Shown here piece after piece: positions 1-11,700 of a stretch of 64,000 bases of DNA (its first letter is position 1; each line of letters begins with the position of its first letter). The DNA is from Phoronis australis (taxonomy: Eukaryota > Phoronida > Phoronidae). The notes under the pieces are model-generated. The model did no database searches and was not told the origin of the DNA. It saw only the letters and a list, made by a program, of their open reading frames with translations. Both the position numbers and the translations under genes were made by a program. Location of the stretch: positions 2,326,655 through 2,390,654 of the forward strand of contig NMRA01000002.1 of the NCBI GenBank assembly GCA_002633005.1, in the 5' to 3' direction.

Positions 1-1057
1 ATCTCACAAGTCTTCGCGACTCTTCGCGCCTTATTACCAGCAAAACAAGGGATAGCTTTTCTCGAGAGTGCCTTGCACCTGCGGATACCTGCGTGTATTT
101 ATAAACTGTTCATGTTCCCTTAGAGCAGTTCCTATGCAGCATACATGTACATGTATATGTAATTACGGATTGTGTACATGAGGCTGGAGAGGTGTAGAGT
201 TACAGTCAGTTAGAAAGCAATAAAAGATCTCCGGTGGTTATCGACTTTTTGTATGTACTAGTTCGCAATGAAAATAATGAAATTCCTATTTACATGTACA
301 GAGTATCACAACTTGAGATGTTAACACAAAGTACACTGAAACACGAATGTCAGAGAATGATTTTTTCTGAATTAGTATTATGTTTTGTATCAATAATAAT
401 ACTAGGGTTTCCTTTCCAAGGCATAGCACTGAAAAATGTCACAGTTGACCTAATCACACCGAAACGACCAGTGGACAAAAATCTTCATGCGTTGCACAAC
501 TAAATGTATTCCAGCCTTCGCATAATGACCCGCATATGATTTGCTTTTTAATGAATGACAGTGGATAGAATACAGCTACAATAGCAGAAAACATGGAAGT
601 TGTTCTCAACCTTGGCATATCCATCTTGTTGAAATATGGTTGATACCCACTTTGCAGTTGCACAGCTGGCTTCGTTTTTGTTAAAACTCAGGTTTCTTTT
701 TGCGATTAGCGTCAGCTGTGGCTAGTTTTCATACTTCGGACGGCAAAAATTGGAATTTCCCAAAATAAAATAATTCCCCAGTAAAACTATATCCTGATAC
801 TCTTATTTGAAAATATCTTTGTTCACATTTTTAGGGTCACCCAGTACACATTTACATGTACCTTTGATAAAACTTACTTTGATGAGACACACAATAAACT
901 CGATTCTTTCTCAAAATAGGTTTATTAGGGTTGCGTGCGGTATGCTATAGAACGACCAACCTCTCAGTAATGCATGATAATAGGAGATCGTAAACATTGT
1001 ACCGGCTTTGCACGCTACATATGGCGAAGCGTCGACCTCAGTCTAGGACTTTTTTAC
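1..1057. other. No gene seen; probable intron of the SLC26-like gene
   Basis: I find no exon with splice signals and no recognisable protein here on either strand. Because the exon ending at 1058 on the - strand has a good splice donor, this stretch is most simply the following intron, with the membrane-domain exons of the transporter lying outside the window. Confidence 0.45.
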
Positions 1058-1226
1058 CTGTATGTAGGAAGCCAGGTAGTTATTGGCACCTTTCTTTTCA
1101 GATTCTCTACGGAACAGGCTTCTTTAGACCATGTGACTGCACTCTTTGCCACGGCACGTGCTCTCTTATTCAATACTTCTCGCCTTCTTTGAAAACGGGG
1201 CACATCATTTCCAGTTATCTCTATAG
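1058..1226 (-). CDS. SLC26A11: Exon of SLC26/SulP-type anion transporter (SLC26A11-like), N-terminal part
   Basis: On the - strand this exon is flanked by a pyrimidine-containing acceptor (CTTACTTTGCAG) and a donor CAG|GTAAAA. It is open throughout: 55 full codons with 2 bases at each end, so it enters in phase 1 and leaves in phase 2. Its end reads ACSVENLKRKVPITTWLPTY. That is the hallmark of the cytoplasmic N-terminus just before the first membrane helix in SLC26/SulP transporters: Cys, then a basic stretch, then Pro-Ile-x-x-Trp-Leu-Pro-x-Tyr. Human SLC26A11, a lysosomal/plasma-membrane sulfate and chloride transporter, has the same arrangement (family knowledge). The STAS and membrane exons are not in the window, and I could not identify the start-codon exon. 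Assignment to SLC26A11 rather than another SLC26 member leans on its divergent position next to SGSH. An in-frame start is absent from the exon, so at least one coding exon lies upstream (towards higher coordinates). Confidence 0.72.
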
Positions 1227-2558
1227 CTGCAAAGTAAGTTAACATATGAACTATCTTGAGTCGGTCATTATATACATGGCTGCAACTATACACTGCTTCG
1301 ACTAGTGTGGACCCACTCCGATAGCCATAAGTTGCCGGAAATATGTTGAGAAATAGCACCCATAAAAACGACGTGACTCCTACGTTGTACAGGTGTATGC
1401 ACTGGCCATTTCAAATGACGGTCAACTGAGAGATAACGAAATAATAACTCATTACAATAAATTTCTTCATTGCACAAAACCTTCAAGTACTAAAGTGGGT
1501 CTTAGTGTATATGTTGGCAGTTTCATGCACGACCGGAGTTAGTGTAGAATTAAAGAATTGTGTTAGCTGTTTTGGAAAAACTTAAGTTTGCATTTAAAAC
1601 ATTTTAAATAAAACTGCATATTGCATGATTTCAAAAGGTTCATCGTTGTACACACATGGTAAAATGCAGTATCACCTCTTATTCTTTGGAGTTTATCTCA
1701 GATTAAGTGTAACCGCCAGGCGCGCTTCATCATCATACGAAATCATTGCAAACTAGTCGAATTTACGTTTACGCACTCTAAGCGATGTATTTTAAATGTT
1801 CCTTTGAAGAACAAAATGTTGACCAGCACGATACAAACTTCAAACCATTGCTAAGTCCAATATTTAGAACTGAGATAAACTTAGATATAGCAAAAAAATT
1901 AAAGGACGGTTGTATCTTAGAAAACGCATATTTAAGGTTTTGAAAAAAGGACTTCGAATCGCAGGAATAGGGTAGACGAGTAAGAAACTAACATGAGAAT
2001 GTAGAGACGAATGGGAATTGGCCCCCTCAAGCTTTAAAACATTTCTGCGTGGATTTTTATATTTGATATTTTCATTTTCAATATCTAAGTGTATACGCAA
2101 TCGAACGATACAACGCGATACCAAAAAGTGACACTGTACCTTGCTTCGTCATTTTTTCTGCAACCTTCACATTTACACACAAGAAGTGTTCTTAATATCG
2201 TCAATTTGAAAGTATCCGCAACTACAGCCGTTTAAGGTTGCACATTATTTTATGTCCGCGTATTACCGAAGTTTCCTGAAAACGTGCCCATCTTTAGATA
2301 TGCCTATACAGTTTGAGAAATATGCATAATTACATCCTAAAACTTTCCCAGTTTCTTAAGACACGGGCACCAACATCGTTACTAAAGTGAAATTTCAACA
2401 ACTGATAGACTACCTGTGGGGACAGCCATACAGATCTTGTACATGTATACTTACTCTCTTAGTCTATAGGTCTCAATTTGCGCGATTGCACACCTCGGGC
2501 TTATCCTGCAAAAACTCCAGAATGGTAAATGGTAAGGTGACTGACACCGTGTGTACTC

Positions 2559-2606
2559 GAGAGAGAGAGAGAGGGAGGGAGGGANNNNNNNNNNNNNNNN
2601 NNNNNN

Positions 2607-2655
<49 letters not shown>

Positions 2656-2656
2656 A
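2559..2656. repeat. (GA)n microsatellite interrupted by a 22-N gap
   Basis: An almost pure GA run lies on both sides of 22 N's (2585-2606), so the true array length is unknown. The short reading frames crossing it on both strands are repeat artefacts. Confidence 0.95.
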
Positions 2657-4091
2657 AGTTTGTACAAAAAATCTATATCCAATCTGCATGACATAGGAAG
2701 TATGCATTTTTAATTGATTCCTCCTGCCTTAATCTTTCAAGATTGACGCAGATGATGCATTAGCAGGAGACACAACGGGGATTGGAGGAAATCATCCAAA
2801 CAGCTAGGGCCTTTAGCATCCTTTTAAACATGCGCGCTACATATCTGTGCAAAGTAAGAAAATTATTGTGTTGCTAACTGCATACGTACCTCATACGCAC
2901 CTCACGTGCAAGAGATGCGCTTGATTCAGTTGTTTATGCTGCAGATGCGTGTAGCCCGTGAGTCAAATTAAGTTAGGAATTGGAATACATGTTGTATCCT
3001 AGGTAAAGCGAAAAATTGAACCGCTTTGATTGCAGGTTGCGATAATTTCCATTAACCCTGTTACTCGTAAGTAATTCTCAGTACTGCTTTGAAAACAATA
3101 AACTCCGAATCATTCGCAGTGGGAAATGCTCATGTGAAGTTGCGCGTATATACAAAATAGGAACACGCGCCTAGAAGTGAAACGAGTAAAACGTGCAAAT
3201 ATCTAAAAATGTGTTTCAAACTGGCTGTATTCAAAACAAGAGTTGTTCGTTTGCACCCCTTCCGTCTTCCGTCCGTCACAGTAGGACGTGTTCGAACGAG
3301 CACTACCTTTATGCGACATGTCCCTAAGCTTTCCGTCGTGTACAAGTACCTAGGATTTCTCGCCACCATATCACGGAATGTTTCAGTCCGCGCCTTACAC
3401 GTGCGGGACCTGTGCGCGTCTAGTTAATATTTTAGTGGAAATGAGGAAACACCAAATTTTATGCGGGGAAAGAAAGCAGTTTAAATGGGGTTTCAAAATA
3501 TTCAGTGAAAAGGTCAAATTTTCATACGAGATGTAAGCGTCACGTTTCTCAGCATGTTCATCGTGGCTCAGTCAGCGTGACGTACCTGGGCAGCTGAAGT
3601 TAAACTATGTCATCACCGTGACCGCAGCTTCCATCACTCATCAAGTTAGGCCAGGGGTGGCTGGCACATTAAATGTTTCACAATTGATGACATGACCCTG
3701 ACTTTACTTGAAGTCAGTGAGAAAAATCGAGTATGTAACTCTTAAATCTTCATTAAAAACACATCCTTTTGAGCGGTCTTCAATTTAATATTAGCGATTG
3801 TATACTAAATAATAATAAAACACGACGCTGTTAAACTGAATAATGCAACCGTAAAGCTTCGATAGCAGCCTGGGCGTTTAGAGTCAGACGTACGTGCTGA
3901 CAAGTCCAGATCCGATTCGAGGGCGACTTCAATGGTGGACCCAGCGTTTATAGATTACGGGGCAGTCTCCATTAGTTACCCATTGACACCAATTTGAAAC
4001 AAATCTTGCCTTTGTTAGGAGTCCCTTCTTAACTACTCATGTTCCTTTAGTTTGGCACATGGAGTGTTAATTGTATCCCGGCAGAAGACCA

Positions 4092-4523
4092 GGGCCAGGT
4101 CTCTCATGAGTAATCTTGTAGCCTACTCGAAACGAACTCGAAACTATTTTTGGCAATTTCTCTGCTCCTTTTGTGCGAACTTGAGATAATTGGTTATGAG
4201 ACTGAGTGCTCGAATACATTATACATGTAGTTTATGCATAGGAGTTTCTAGTTCCGTTCAAGTTTGCCCTTGAAGACCCTTATATTTGTGCTACAAACTC
4301 GCGAGTAAAAACTCGAAATTTCGAGTTCAAACTCGAACTTATTGCTTTAATATTGGGTTTACAAACTGTGAACTAAGGGCAATAAATTATCTACGTAAGT
4401 TATTGTGTACCGTCGAGCATAGAATAATAGACACTTATCTTGAGTTCACCCAAAAGTAGAGTAGAAAATGCCAAACCTAATTTCGAGTTCCATTTCGAGT
4501 AAAAAGATTGGAGACCGGGCCCC
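4092..4523. mobile_element. MITE family A (copy 1), terminal inverted repeats GGGCC..GGTCTC / GAGACCGGGCCC
   Basis: This non-coding element recurs almost intact at 34303-34705. Both copies start near GGGCCxGGTCTCT followed by TACTCGAAACGAACTCG, and end TTTCGAGTAAAAAGATTGGAGACCGGGCCC. The end is the inverted complement of the start (GGTCTC/GAGACC plus the ACTCGAAA stretch). Its interior is also rich in inverted ACTCGAAATTTCGAGT words. No transposase reading frame is present, so it is a non-autonomous element of unknown superfamily. Copy 1 has small extra stretches near its left end compared with copy 2. Confidence 0.75.
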
Positions 4524-5259
4524 GAGTACTAAAAATCTCATAGACGGCGGTGAGCCCGTTATGGTTTGTCTTTTATGATTGTAGCTCCTCTAATGATCAT
4601 TATCAATCTAGGGCAAACTTAGTTACACTGTTCCTCCATAATTAAATAATTAGGGATTGCAGTTTTCAAACACTGATATCAATGGCAGTATTGACTAGTT
4701 CCCGTTCAGTGTCCATGTTTCGCCATGACTTTGGTTGCTGCGGCCCCTTTAATCACTGATGTCAGGAAAACCTGACGGTTACAAGGCCCGATACGACAAC
4801 TTATGGGACAAACTCGATTAAACAACAAAAAAGAACCTTTTTAGTTATACACTGTAGGCGAACAATGTATAGTACTAGGTTTGGAGTTAGTAATCTGGAG
4901 TAGCCGAGCGGCACCGGTACTGAGCACTCTGCCTGTATGACTCAAAGTACCGCCCGGCTGTCCCGGCGACAGTGAGGCTTCATGCATAATGATGTCTTTT
5001 GATAAGTGACTGAAGTAAGATATCACTGTCGTTGCATATGTTTCATTGTGCTTATCACATCCCGCAGTACCGACTGCACTCGGGCCATTATACTCATCAT
5101 GTAATTTATCGGTGAGCCATATTCAGTCAGCATAGTGTGCTCTCGCAATTCTTGTTTCTGTAGCCTACTCAGTGTTTTTTATTTCAACAGAAAATCGCCT
5201 TTGGCTCGGTGATGTGTGTGCATGGAATTGAATTTTCCGACCTCACCGGCTTTTCTGTG

Positions 5260-5560
5260 ACAGCCGGAGTTTGATGGTAACCCCGACCGGGCCGGCCGGC
5301 GCCGGCCGGGGATTGCTCGCCGGGCGCCTGCCGAGTGCCTGCATGGCCGGGTGTCGAGCCGCTGAAGCGCATCAAATGTTTTGAGTCACGTAATCATATT
5401 TGACTGTCACAGTGTCGGACCATAGTTATATGTCGGACATTCGGCCAACTGCACTTGTTATTCGACCACAGATACCTATAGTCTTTGATCATTCGACCGA
5501 CCCCCGCCGGCCGCCGCCGGAGCGCCGGGTCAAAGCATCTACTTACTATTCAGTTTTGGC
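5260..5560. promoter_or_regulatory. GC-rich region, candidate bidirectional promoter of SGSH and the SLC26A11-like gene
   Basis: Two CpG-dense blocks (about 5278-5360, including the palindrome GGCCGGCGCCGGCC, and 5500-5530) stand out sharply from AT-rich surroundings. They lie just upstream of the SGSH start codon at 5605. On the opposite strand a good donor (CCG|GTGAGG) at 5246 could close a first non-coding exon of the divergent gene. No TATA box or defined factor site is claimed. The shared-promoter role is inference from composition and the divergent gene order. Confidence 0.45.
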
Positions 5561-5588
5561 ACTAGAGGGCACCTATTGTTGACAACAG

Positions 5589-5603
5589 ATGGCGAAGTGG
5601 TGA
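5589..5603 (+). promoter_or_regulatory. Five-codon upstream ORF ending 1 base before the SGSH start codon
   Basis: ATG GCG AAG TGG TGA lies immediately 5' of the SGSH ATG at 5605. If the transcript starts upstream, a ribosome could start here and terminate next to the main start codon, which could dampen or condition SGSH translation. The sequence is directly visible; transcription and function are inference. Confidence 0.35.
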
Positions 5604-5604
5604 A

Positions 5605-5701
5605 ATGGGCCTCGGCCTTGCTTTCATTGTATTGTCTTGTTCTGCATTAGGCCTACTTCCACCTCGTATCGCCGCACTGAGAAATGTTTTATTGATAGTT
5701 G
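5605..5701 (+). CDS. SGSH: SGSH exon 1 (signal peptide)
   Basis: It encodes 32 residues from [16 protein letters not shown] through RNVLLIV plus one base, followed by donor G|GTAGGT. A hydrophobic leader with small residues precedes the first beta strand of the sulfatase fold. The exon is too short to be found as a long frame; it was recognised by signal peptide, phase 1 and fit to exon 2. Confidence 0.9.
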
Positions 5702-8700
5702 GTAGGTGTTTCACCGAGCCTGGCTTTGATTGGTTGCCGGTTGCCTTCCTTGGTTTGACTCAGCTCTTACAACAGTGACTAACACTAACTATAGGGGGTC
5801 AACTCAAATCCACTTCCGTCTTTCTGTCTCTTCAAGTTCTATTCAGTTCAATACAATAGCAATGAACTTTCTGCATGTCTTGGCCAGCCAGCTAGCTGTA
5901 TGTGAAAGGTGGGAGACACTAGACAGAGTAATACACTGACTCCAGACTTATTGTGTTACCATCGAACGGGACTCATAAAACCGTCTTTCCCTAGCCCCTG
6001 ATCGAGTGACCCCTGTTCCCCTCGGCCTCGGCTCTGGCTCTGCCTTTGGCACTGGGGTCTGGACGTCATAGTACATCAGCTCAGTGGTATGGCAAGCAGC
6101 TCCACAAGCATCTACATCCTAACTTATATTCATGTTATTGTATGTCAGTAGATAGTACCACTGTCTCAGCGGACTAGTTGAGACGGCAGTACTTGCCGGA
6201 AGCTCTTCAGCAAATTCCGTGTATAACTGGCTCTAGTTAGTCAGGTATCTGTATGCAGAATGACTGGCATAGGCTACTAAAAGTCATTTACTTTGACACC
6301 CGGGCCTGACCTTGCTAGGTCTTCGATATCTTTAAATCCAATCCAAGTCAAACATTGCCTGAAAGTTGTTCTTTTGATTGTGAACCCGGTCATGTAATTC
6401 TCAGGTGCTAATTTATTTCTAGTGCACGAATCCTTAATTCACTCAATTTAGACAAAAATAATTGCTAATTATCAAATAATCATTTTTATATTTTTAAAGG
6501 ATAATTGGTTTGGTGCAAACAAGGGACACTTTACCAAATGTTGTTTCACAACATATACATACTGGTAATAGACTAAAATCTTGTTAATCTTTTTATAGGG
6601 AGAAGTTTTACAAAATAGAATCTTGCTTGTCGGCCAAAGAGTGCTATATGAAGAACCAATTGATCCCTCTTTCAACTCCCATCAACTGAAATGAGTCCAA
6701 TCTGTTAGCCTCAAAACTCAACTCTGAATAGTTTTGGCACTTTTAACTAAAGTCATCGAGTGCATTTCTTCTATTGTGTTCCAGCTGATGATGCAGGCTT
6801 CGAAACATCTGTGTACAATAACCCAGTATGTAAGACTGCCCACTTGGATCAGTTGGCAGCCAGGAGTTTAACATTCAATCATGCGTTCACTTCCGTGAGC
6901 AGCTGCTCACCAAGCAGGTAGGTGTAGGAACACGAGGTCATAGGTCAGCTGCAAGGTCAATCACACCCTATTTTGGCTAAACCTTTGGTATTATTATAAT
7001 TCTTTTGTTTCCACAGGGCCTTAATATATAATCATCAGTTAGTGTTGCGGCGACTCATCTACATGTATATTTCTTCAGGTCTCAATCTGTAACAGAACTG
7101 TTCTGCAATGACCTGGTTCCTATAAGAAATTGTCATTCACAAGCTTAAAGAGAGTAGAAAAGAACCATGACATTGCCTTGTTTTTATTGTATAGCTTTAG
7201 AATCGTTCTTTCAGGTCGGCCATACTGACGGGCCTGCCCCAACATCAGAATGGAATGTATGGTCTCCACCACGACCTGCATCATTTTAACTCATTCGATG
7301 GCGTACGCAGTATCCCATGGATACTACAACAGCATAAGATCAGAACTGGTGAGTGTCCAAGCACTTCTCTCTGCACACCCAGTGTCTTTGGTCACCATTA
7401 AATGGCCTAATGAATGTAATCTGATGGCTCTTGCCCACTTTCAGTTAGGGGGATTTTTTTGCAACGAGGGGCCTATTCAACCAGTAGCCCCCACCTCCCC
7501 GCACCTAGTCACTACAAATTCCAACCTTCTCATCCTGCACGCCTGAATGAGCTGAGATGATTTCAATGAGCTGCAGTAGTATAATACATAATGCTAAATT
7601 CACTGAGCTTAGACAATTCTTTCTGGCAAGACTACCAGTAATTAAGCTTAAATATGCTACCTTAATTCAACAGGTATGGGGGTACATTTATTCCGATGAC
7701 CAGTCAGTCACAGAATGAATTTTGCTGTGGTGATGGAATTCACATTGATGATAATGAACTTGAATTTTAGGTATGTTGCTGGCCAGGTTGTACAAACATT
7801 TACTGCTGTGGTTTCTGAGAGGCAAAGTTTTTCGAGCTTGGAATTCAATGCTGGTGTGCTGGCTAAACATTGCAACTGCTGTCTCTTTGTTGCCCCAACC
7901 TTTATTTTATAGTCTGCCTGAGCAACACAGTGGGTTGACTTGACCACAGCTTATCAGACCCTAATGGATGTAGTGAAACTTGCGTGACAGCAAATGTCAT
8001 GTGTTCAGAAAATTTACCGATCTCAAGCCTTGGTCCTTGAGAGCAGAACTGGGATCTAGTTTCTAGAGCCCCAATTCGCAAGGGTTTGGCAAAACCTAGT
8101 CTCGAAAACACAAATTTACTGATCATAGCTCCCCCTATGGGTTACTTAATCTGCTATAATTGGAAGAAGAGAGATGTTGATGAAGACTGGACTCATCGAG
8201 CTACAGTTCATAATTATGTTGTCATTACTCTGAATGCGTAGCCATTGGCCAAATGGGGAACAAGTTACAACTAGGTGGATGGAATTACTTGTTGTCGCTA
8301 TTGAGACTGTAGAGGGTAGCACACTTAAAACAACAAATCATGAAATTCTGTTTTAGTTCAGTAATACTATCAAAAATCAAAATAGTTGTTAAATTGATGA
8401 ATGAGATAAGTACACATTAGATAAGTTTATTCAGCCATTTGGAATTATCACAGATTATTTTGGTGTTTTAAAGTGGAACTTGCAGGCTAATTCCTCTCCC
8501 GGTAGATTGCTTGGCCAAATTACGTAGTTAAAAACGCATCATATAATGACGATGTGAATATGAAGTAGGTTGAAAATTGCCATTTGTTTTTAAGAATAAG
8601 TTTTGTGACAAAAATGATCCACCTCAAATCACTGAACTGTGGCCAGTAAGTATCGTGACGTTGTGCTTGGGAATAACACTGTATGATGCGGGCTATGTGA

Positions 8701-11700
8701 ACCCGCGGGGTCTGTCATTAGTGCGACGGTCACCTATTTGCAAATCTTTTTGTTGTGACATGTGCTAGTTGTCAGTGAATACAACTCCTTTTTGTTTAGC
8801 ATATGCTAAACTAGCATTGTCGTTTAGTTCCTTCTATACATTAGCATAGTTAGCATGCAAATAAGAGTTTTGAGACTGCGTATTTGTGCTACTAGTCCTA
8901 ACCTTGTGTTGTTTATGAAAATTTTGAGTTTAAGTAAATATGAGTATCTCCTGACTGCCTTCTAGTTTCAGCAGTCATAATCATTATGTAAAACAATATT
9001 AATGACTATTACCAGCCGTCCACCATATGAAATCGAAGGTTGTATTTCTGGAATCTAGCTCACGCTCACAGGCTCCAGCTCTCAAAAATATAATATGGAC
9101 TAAAAACAGCCGTTCTTTCGCATTTGATTTAGCATACATGAACATTTTGGTACATCCAGGTTGAAACAATGTAGAAGGAAGTATTTTCTTCTAATGAGAT
9201 TTAGCAACTGTCAGTTAATTGGTTCTACCTGGATATTTTTTAAAGCAATGGGATTCACATCAGCTGCCTATGGATGGCAGTGTAAAAAAAAAACTGGGGT
9301 GGCGTGAATTGAAATTTCCAAGTGCCACTTGTGAGCTGGCCAAAATCTCACCTGGCATTCCTAAATTTCAGATGTCAAATGGAACATTCAGGTTGTTTGT
9401 TCGACTGCTGGTTAGTGTCTGTCATTAATACATTTTTGAGTGTACTAAGTACACCAGTTATTATTGGCTTTCTGAGAAACATGATCTTAATCATCTCCGA
9501 CCGAAGCGGTCATTGACTTCCTCTGTCATTATCACTTTAAAGAAGAGTTGGTCACGTTCTTACTCATTAGGGTATAATAAAACAGTAAGAATAATTAGTC
9601 AGACAAACATTAACCTTAGGATTTCATTTCTGTTACCAACGTGAACTTAAAAACCACCAGCAACTCGAAAAGATTGCATCCATCTTGAATTGGTAACATA
9701 AATGGAAGCTTATTACGGTAGGAATATTCTGGGACAGATTTGATGAGAGTAAAACACCAAATTTGGTTTTCATTTTAATGTGCCCACATATTTATAAGTG
9801 GGTGCATGTTGCCCTCATCCCTTTCTGGGCGTCCAGCGTCCGTGGCTCTATCTCATGAACCGGGCCTCGTAGGATCTTAATGAGATTTGACAGACGTGCT
9901 CCTGTATAAGCTGACGATAGACGGCCACAAGTTTTGGACCAATTCCACTACCCCCCTAGAGGCAATTTTAGTTTTTTACGTATGCCTCTCTATCTTTAAA
10001 GTTCCTAGATGGATTTGCATTAAATTTTAGCAAATAGGGACGATGATGCTTTTCCGATCTTCAGATGGATTTAACGTATTCTGCCCACTTGGTGGCAATT
10101 TAAAAATAAAAAAAATTGAGTACATTTTTGTAATTGGAATATTCTGCAATTTTAGTAACAGGCACCGCCTCTTATGGCGTATTGCACCAATAACACTGGT
10201 CTGCCATCGTTTTCAGAAAGTCACATGTGAGGAATTTAAAGAGACATTCCATGGCACTTTTGGTTTTATAATATTCCAATTACCGTACTACATACTTTTA
10301 CTTACTCTTTTACCTTTATAATTTCACAGTTCTGCATGAAGCAGTTTATAATCTATGATTAAAATGTTTTGATGTCACCAATTTTGTGCAAGTCCCGAAA
10401 ATAAAATGAAATTTTAAATGCAAATTAATTAGCGCAAGTCAACCACCATTACGAAAATAAAGCAAAAAATGTGATATAATTGTGTTGACTATGTATGCCA
10501 TTTGTTGATAATTTGGTTATCAGTGACCAAAGTGCTCGAAACATTATCTATTGATAATTAGTCATCATATTTAAGTGTTTTGAAACAGTCAACTGTTTTG
10601 TAAAACAATTTTTCATTAACTGCAGCTAAATGCAAAAATTTCTCTTAAAATTCATGACACCTTTTTGCTTTGAAAAACGTATGTCACAAAATGTAGTGTT
10701 TGTGCCATGTACCATTTGTATTGTAACATGGTACAACTGAAAAAATCTCACATGGAACATTCAAATGTCACATGTGAGGATGCAATACTCCGTGTGAGAA
10801 ATACTATTTGTCACATGGAACGTGAGGTTTTGAACAGTAATTACAGCTAATTAAACACTCATTTTGCCAAATGAAATGAAATGACAACTACAAAAGCTAT
10901 CTATTGCACCCACTTTCAATTAAATTGAGTGAAAACATTTTTTGAGACTGAAAATCTCATATTATTTTGGAATGCGTTAATATTTGCTAGTGACGCTGCT
11001 GCTCAAATGAGACAACATAAAAATCCATGCATTTTGTTGTAATTAAATCAGATTAATTTAGCAGCAGTGACCCTTCCTGTAGAGAAGACTTGTTGACTAC
11101 ACAGCGTTGTTCACGATCAATAATTTTCAACGATATTTGCTCGACCTATCTGTACCTTTGACAGTCGTTCACAGCATAACAACAAAACAGATAACTGCTA
11201 GACATAAGAAAACTAATTATTAAAACAAGGTATATGATCAAGTCTGTATCAATGAGATATCAATAACCATATCACTTTAGAAGCAACCCTTGGTAATTAA
11301 TCTATGAGATGTATGAAAAAATACATACAGTACATTAAGAATTCTTCTATTTGGACAGTCTATGAAAAATAAGTTATTCTGCTCAAGGTTGGAGCTTGTC
11401 TCAAATTCTTGAAATACCCACTCAAATATTGGCTGTCCCAAATTCAAGAATAGCTGGAAAAATGGCAAAATAACCCACTCTGTAGATTGAAAACACAGTG
11501 TCCGAAGTTTGAGAAATATGTATTGGTGAATGCCATAATCGCCTCTGTCCCAGTTTCCAGAATCAAGTAAATTCAAGTTTCCTTGAGTTTCCATGTCCCA
11601 AATTCTAGAGATTGTTGGAGAATTTTTACAGTACACTGTATGTGCTGCTTCCATGGAGTCCATGACATTTTACAATTTATTTGACTGACAAAGTGTTGAT

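Larger units (their letters stand above)
1227..5240. other. No convincing coding exon; intron/5' region of the SLC26A11-like gene with repeats
   Basis: Both strands were read for splice-bounded frames. A strong donor on the - strand at about 3594 (CAG|GTACGT) and another at 5246 (CCG|GTGAGG) could end untranslated first exons of the SLC26A11-like gene, but neither is attached to a frame with a usable ATG. The stretch holds a GA microsatellite and one MITE, listed separately. Confidence 0.4.

Noticed and set aside
2387-2713. Frames across the GA repeat on both strands
   Set aside because: They are made of Arg-Glu or Ser-Leu dipeptides from the microsatellite and run through N's.
5184-5375. 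63-codon - strand frame in the GC-rich region upstream of SGSH
   Set aside because: Composition is dictated by CpG-rich palindromes, and its donor phase (0) does not fit the SLC26A11-like exon (phase 1); it may be an untranslated exon instead.
11277-11663. 128-codon frame on the - strand in SGSH intron 3
   Set aside because: No recognisable domain and low-complexity repeats of TCCCAAATTC-type words explain the openness; no splice or polyadenylation support.
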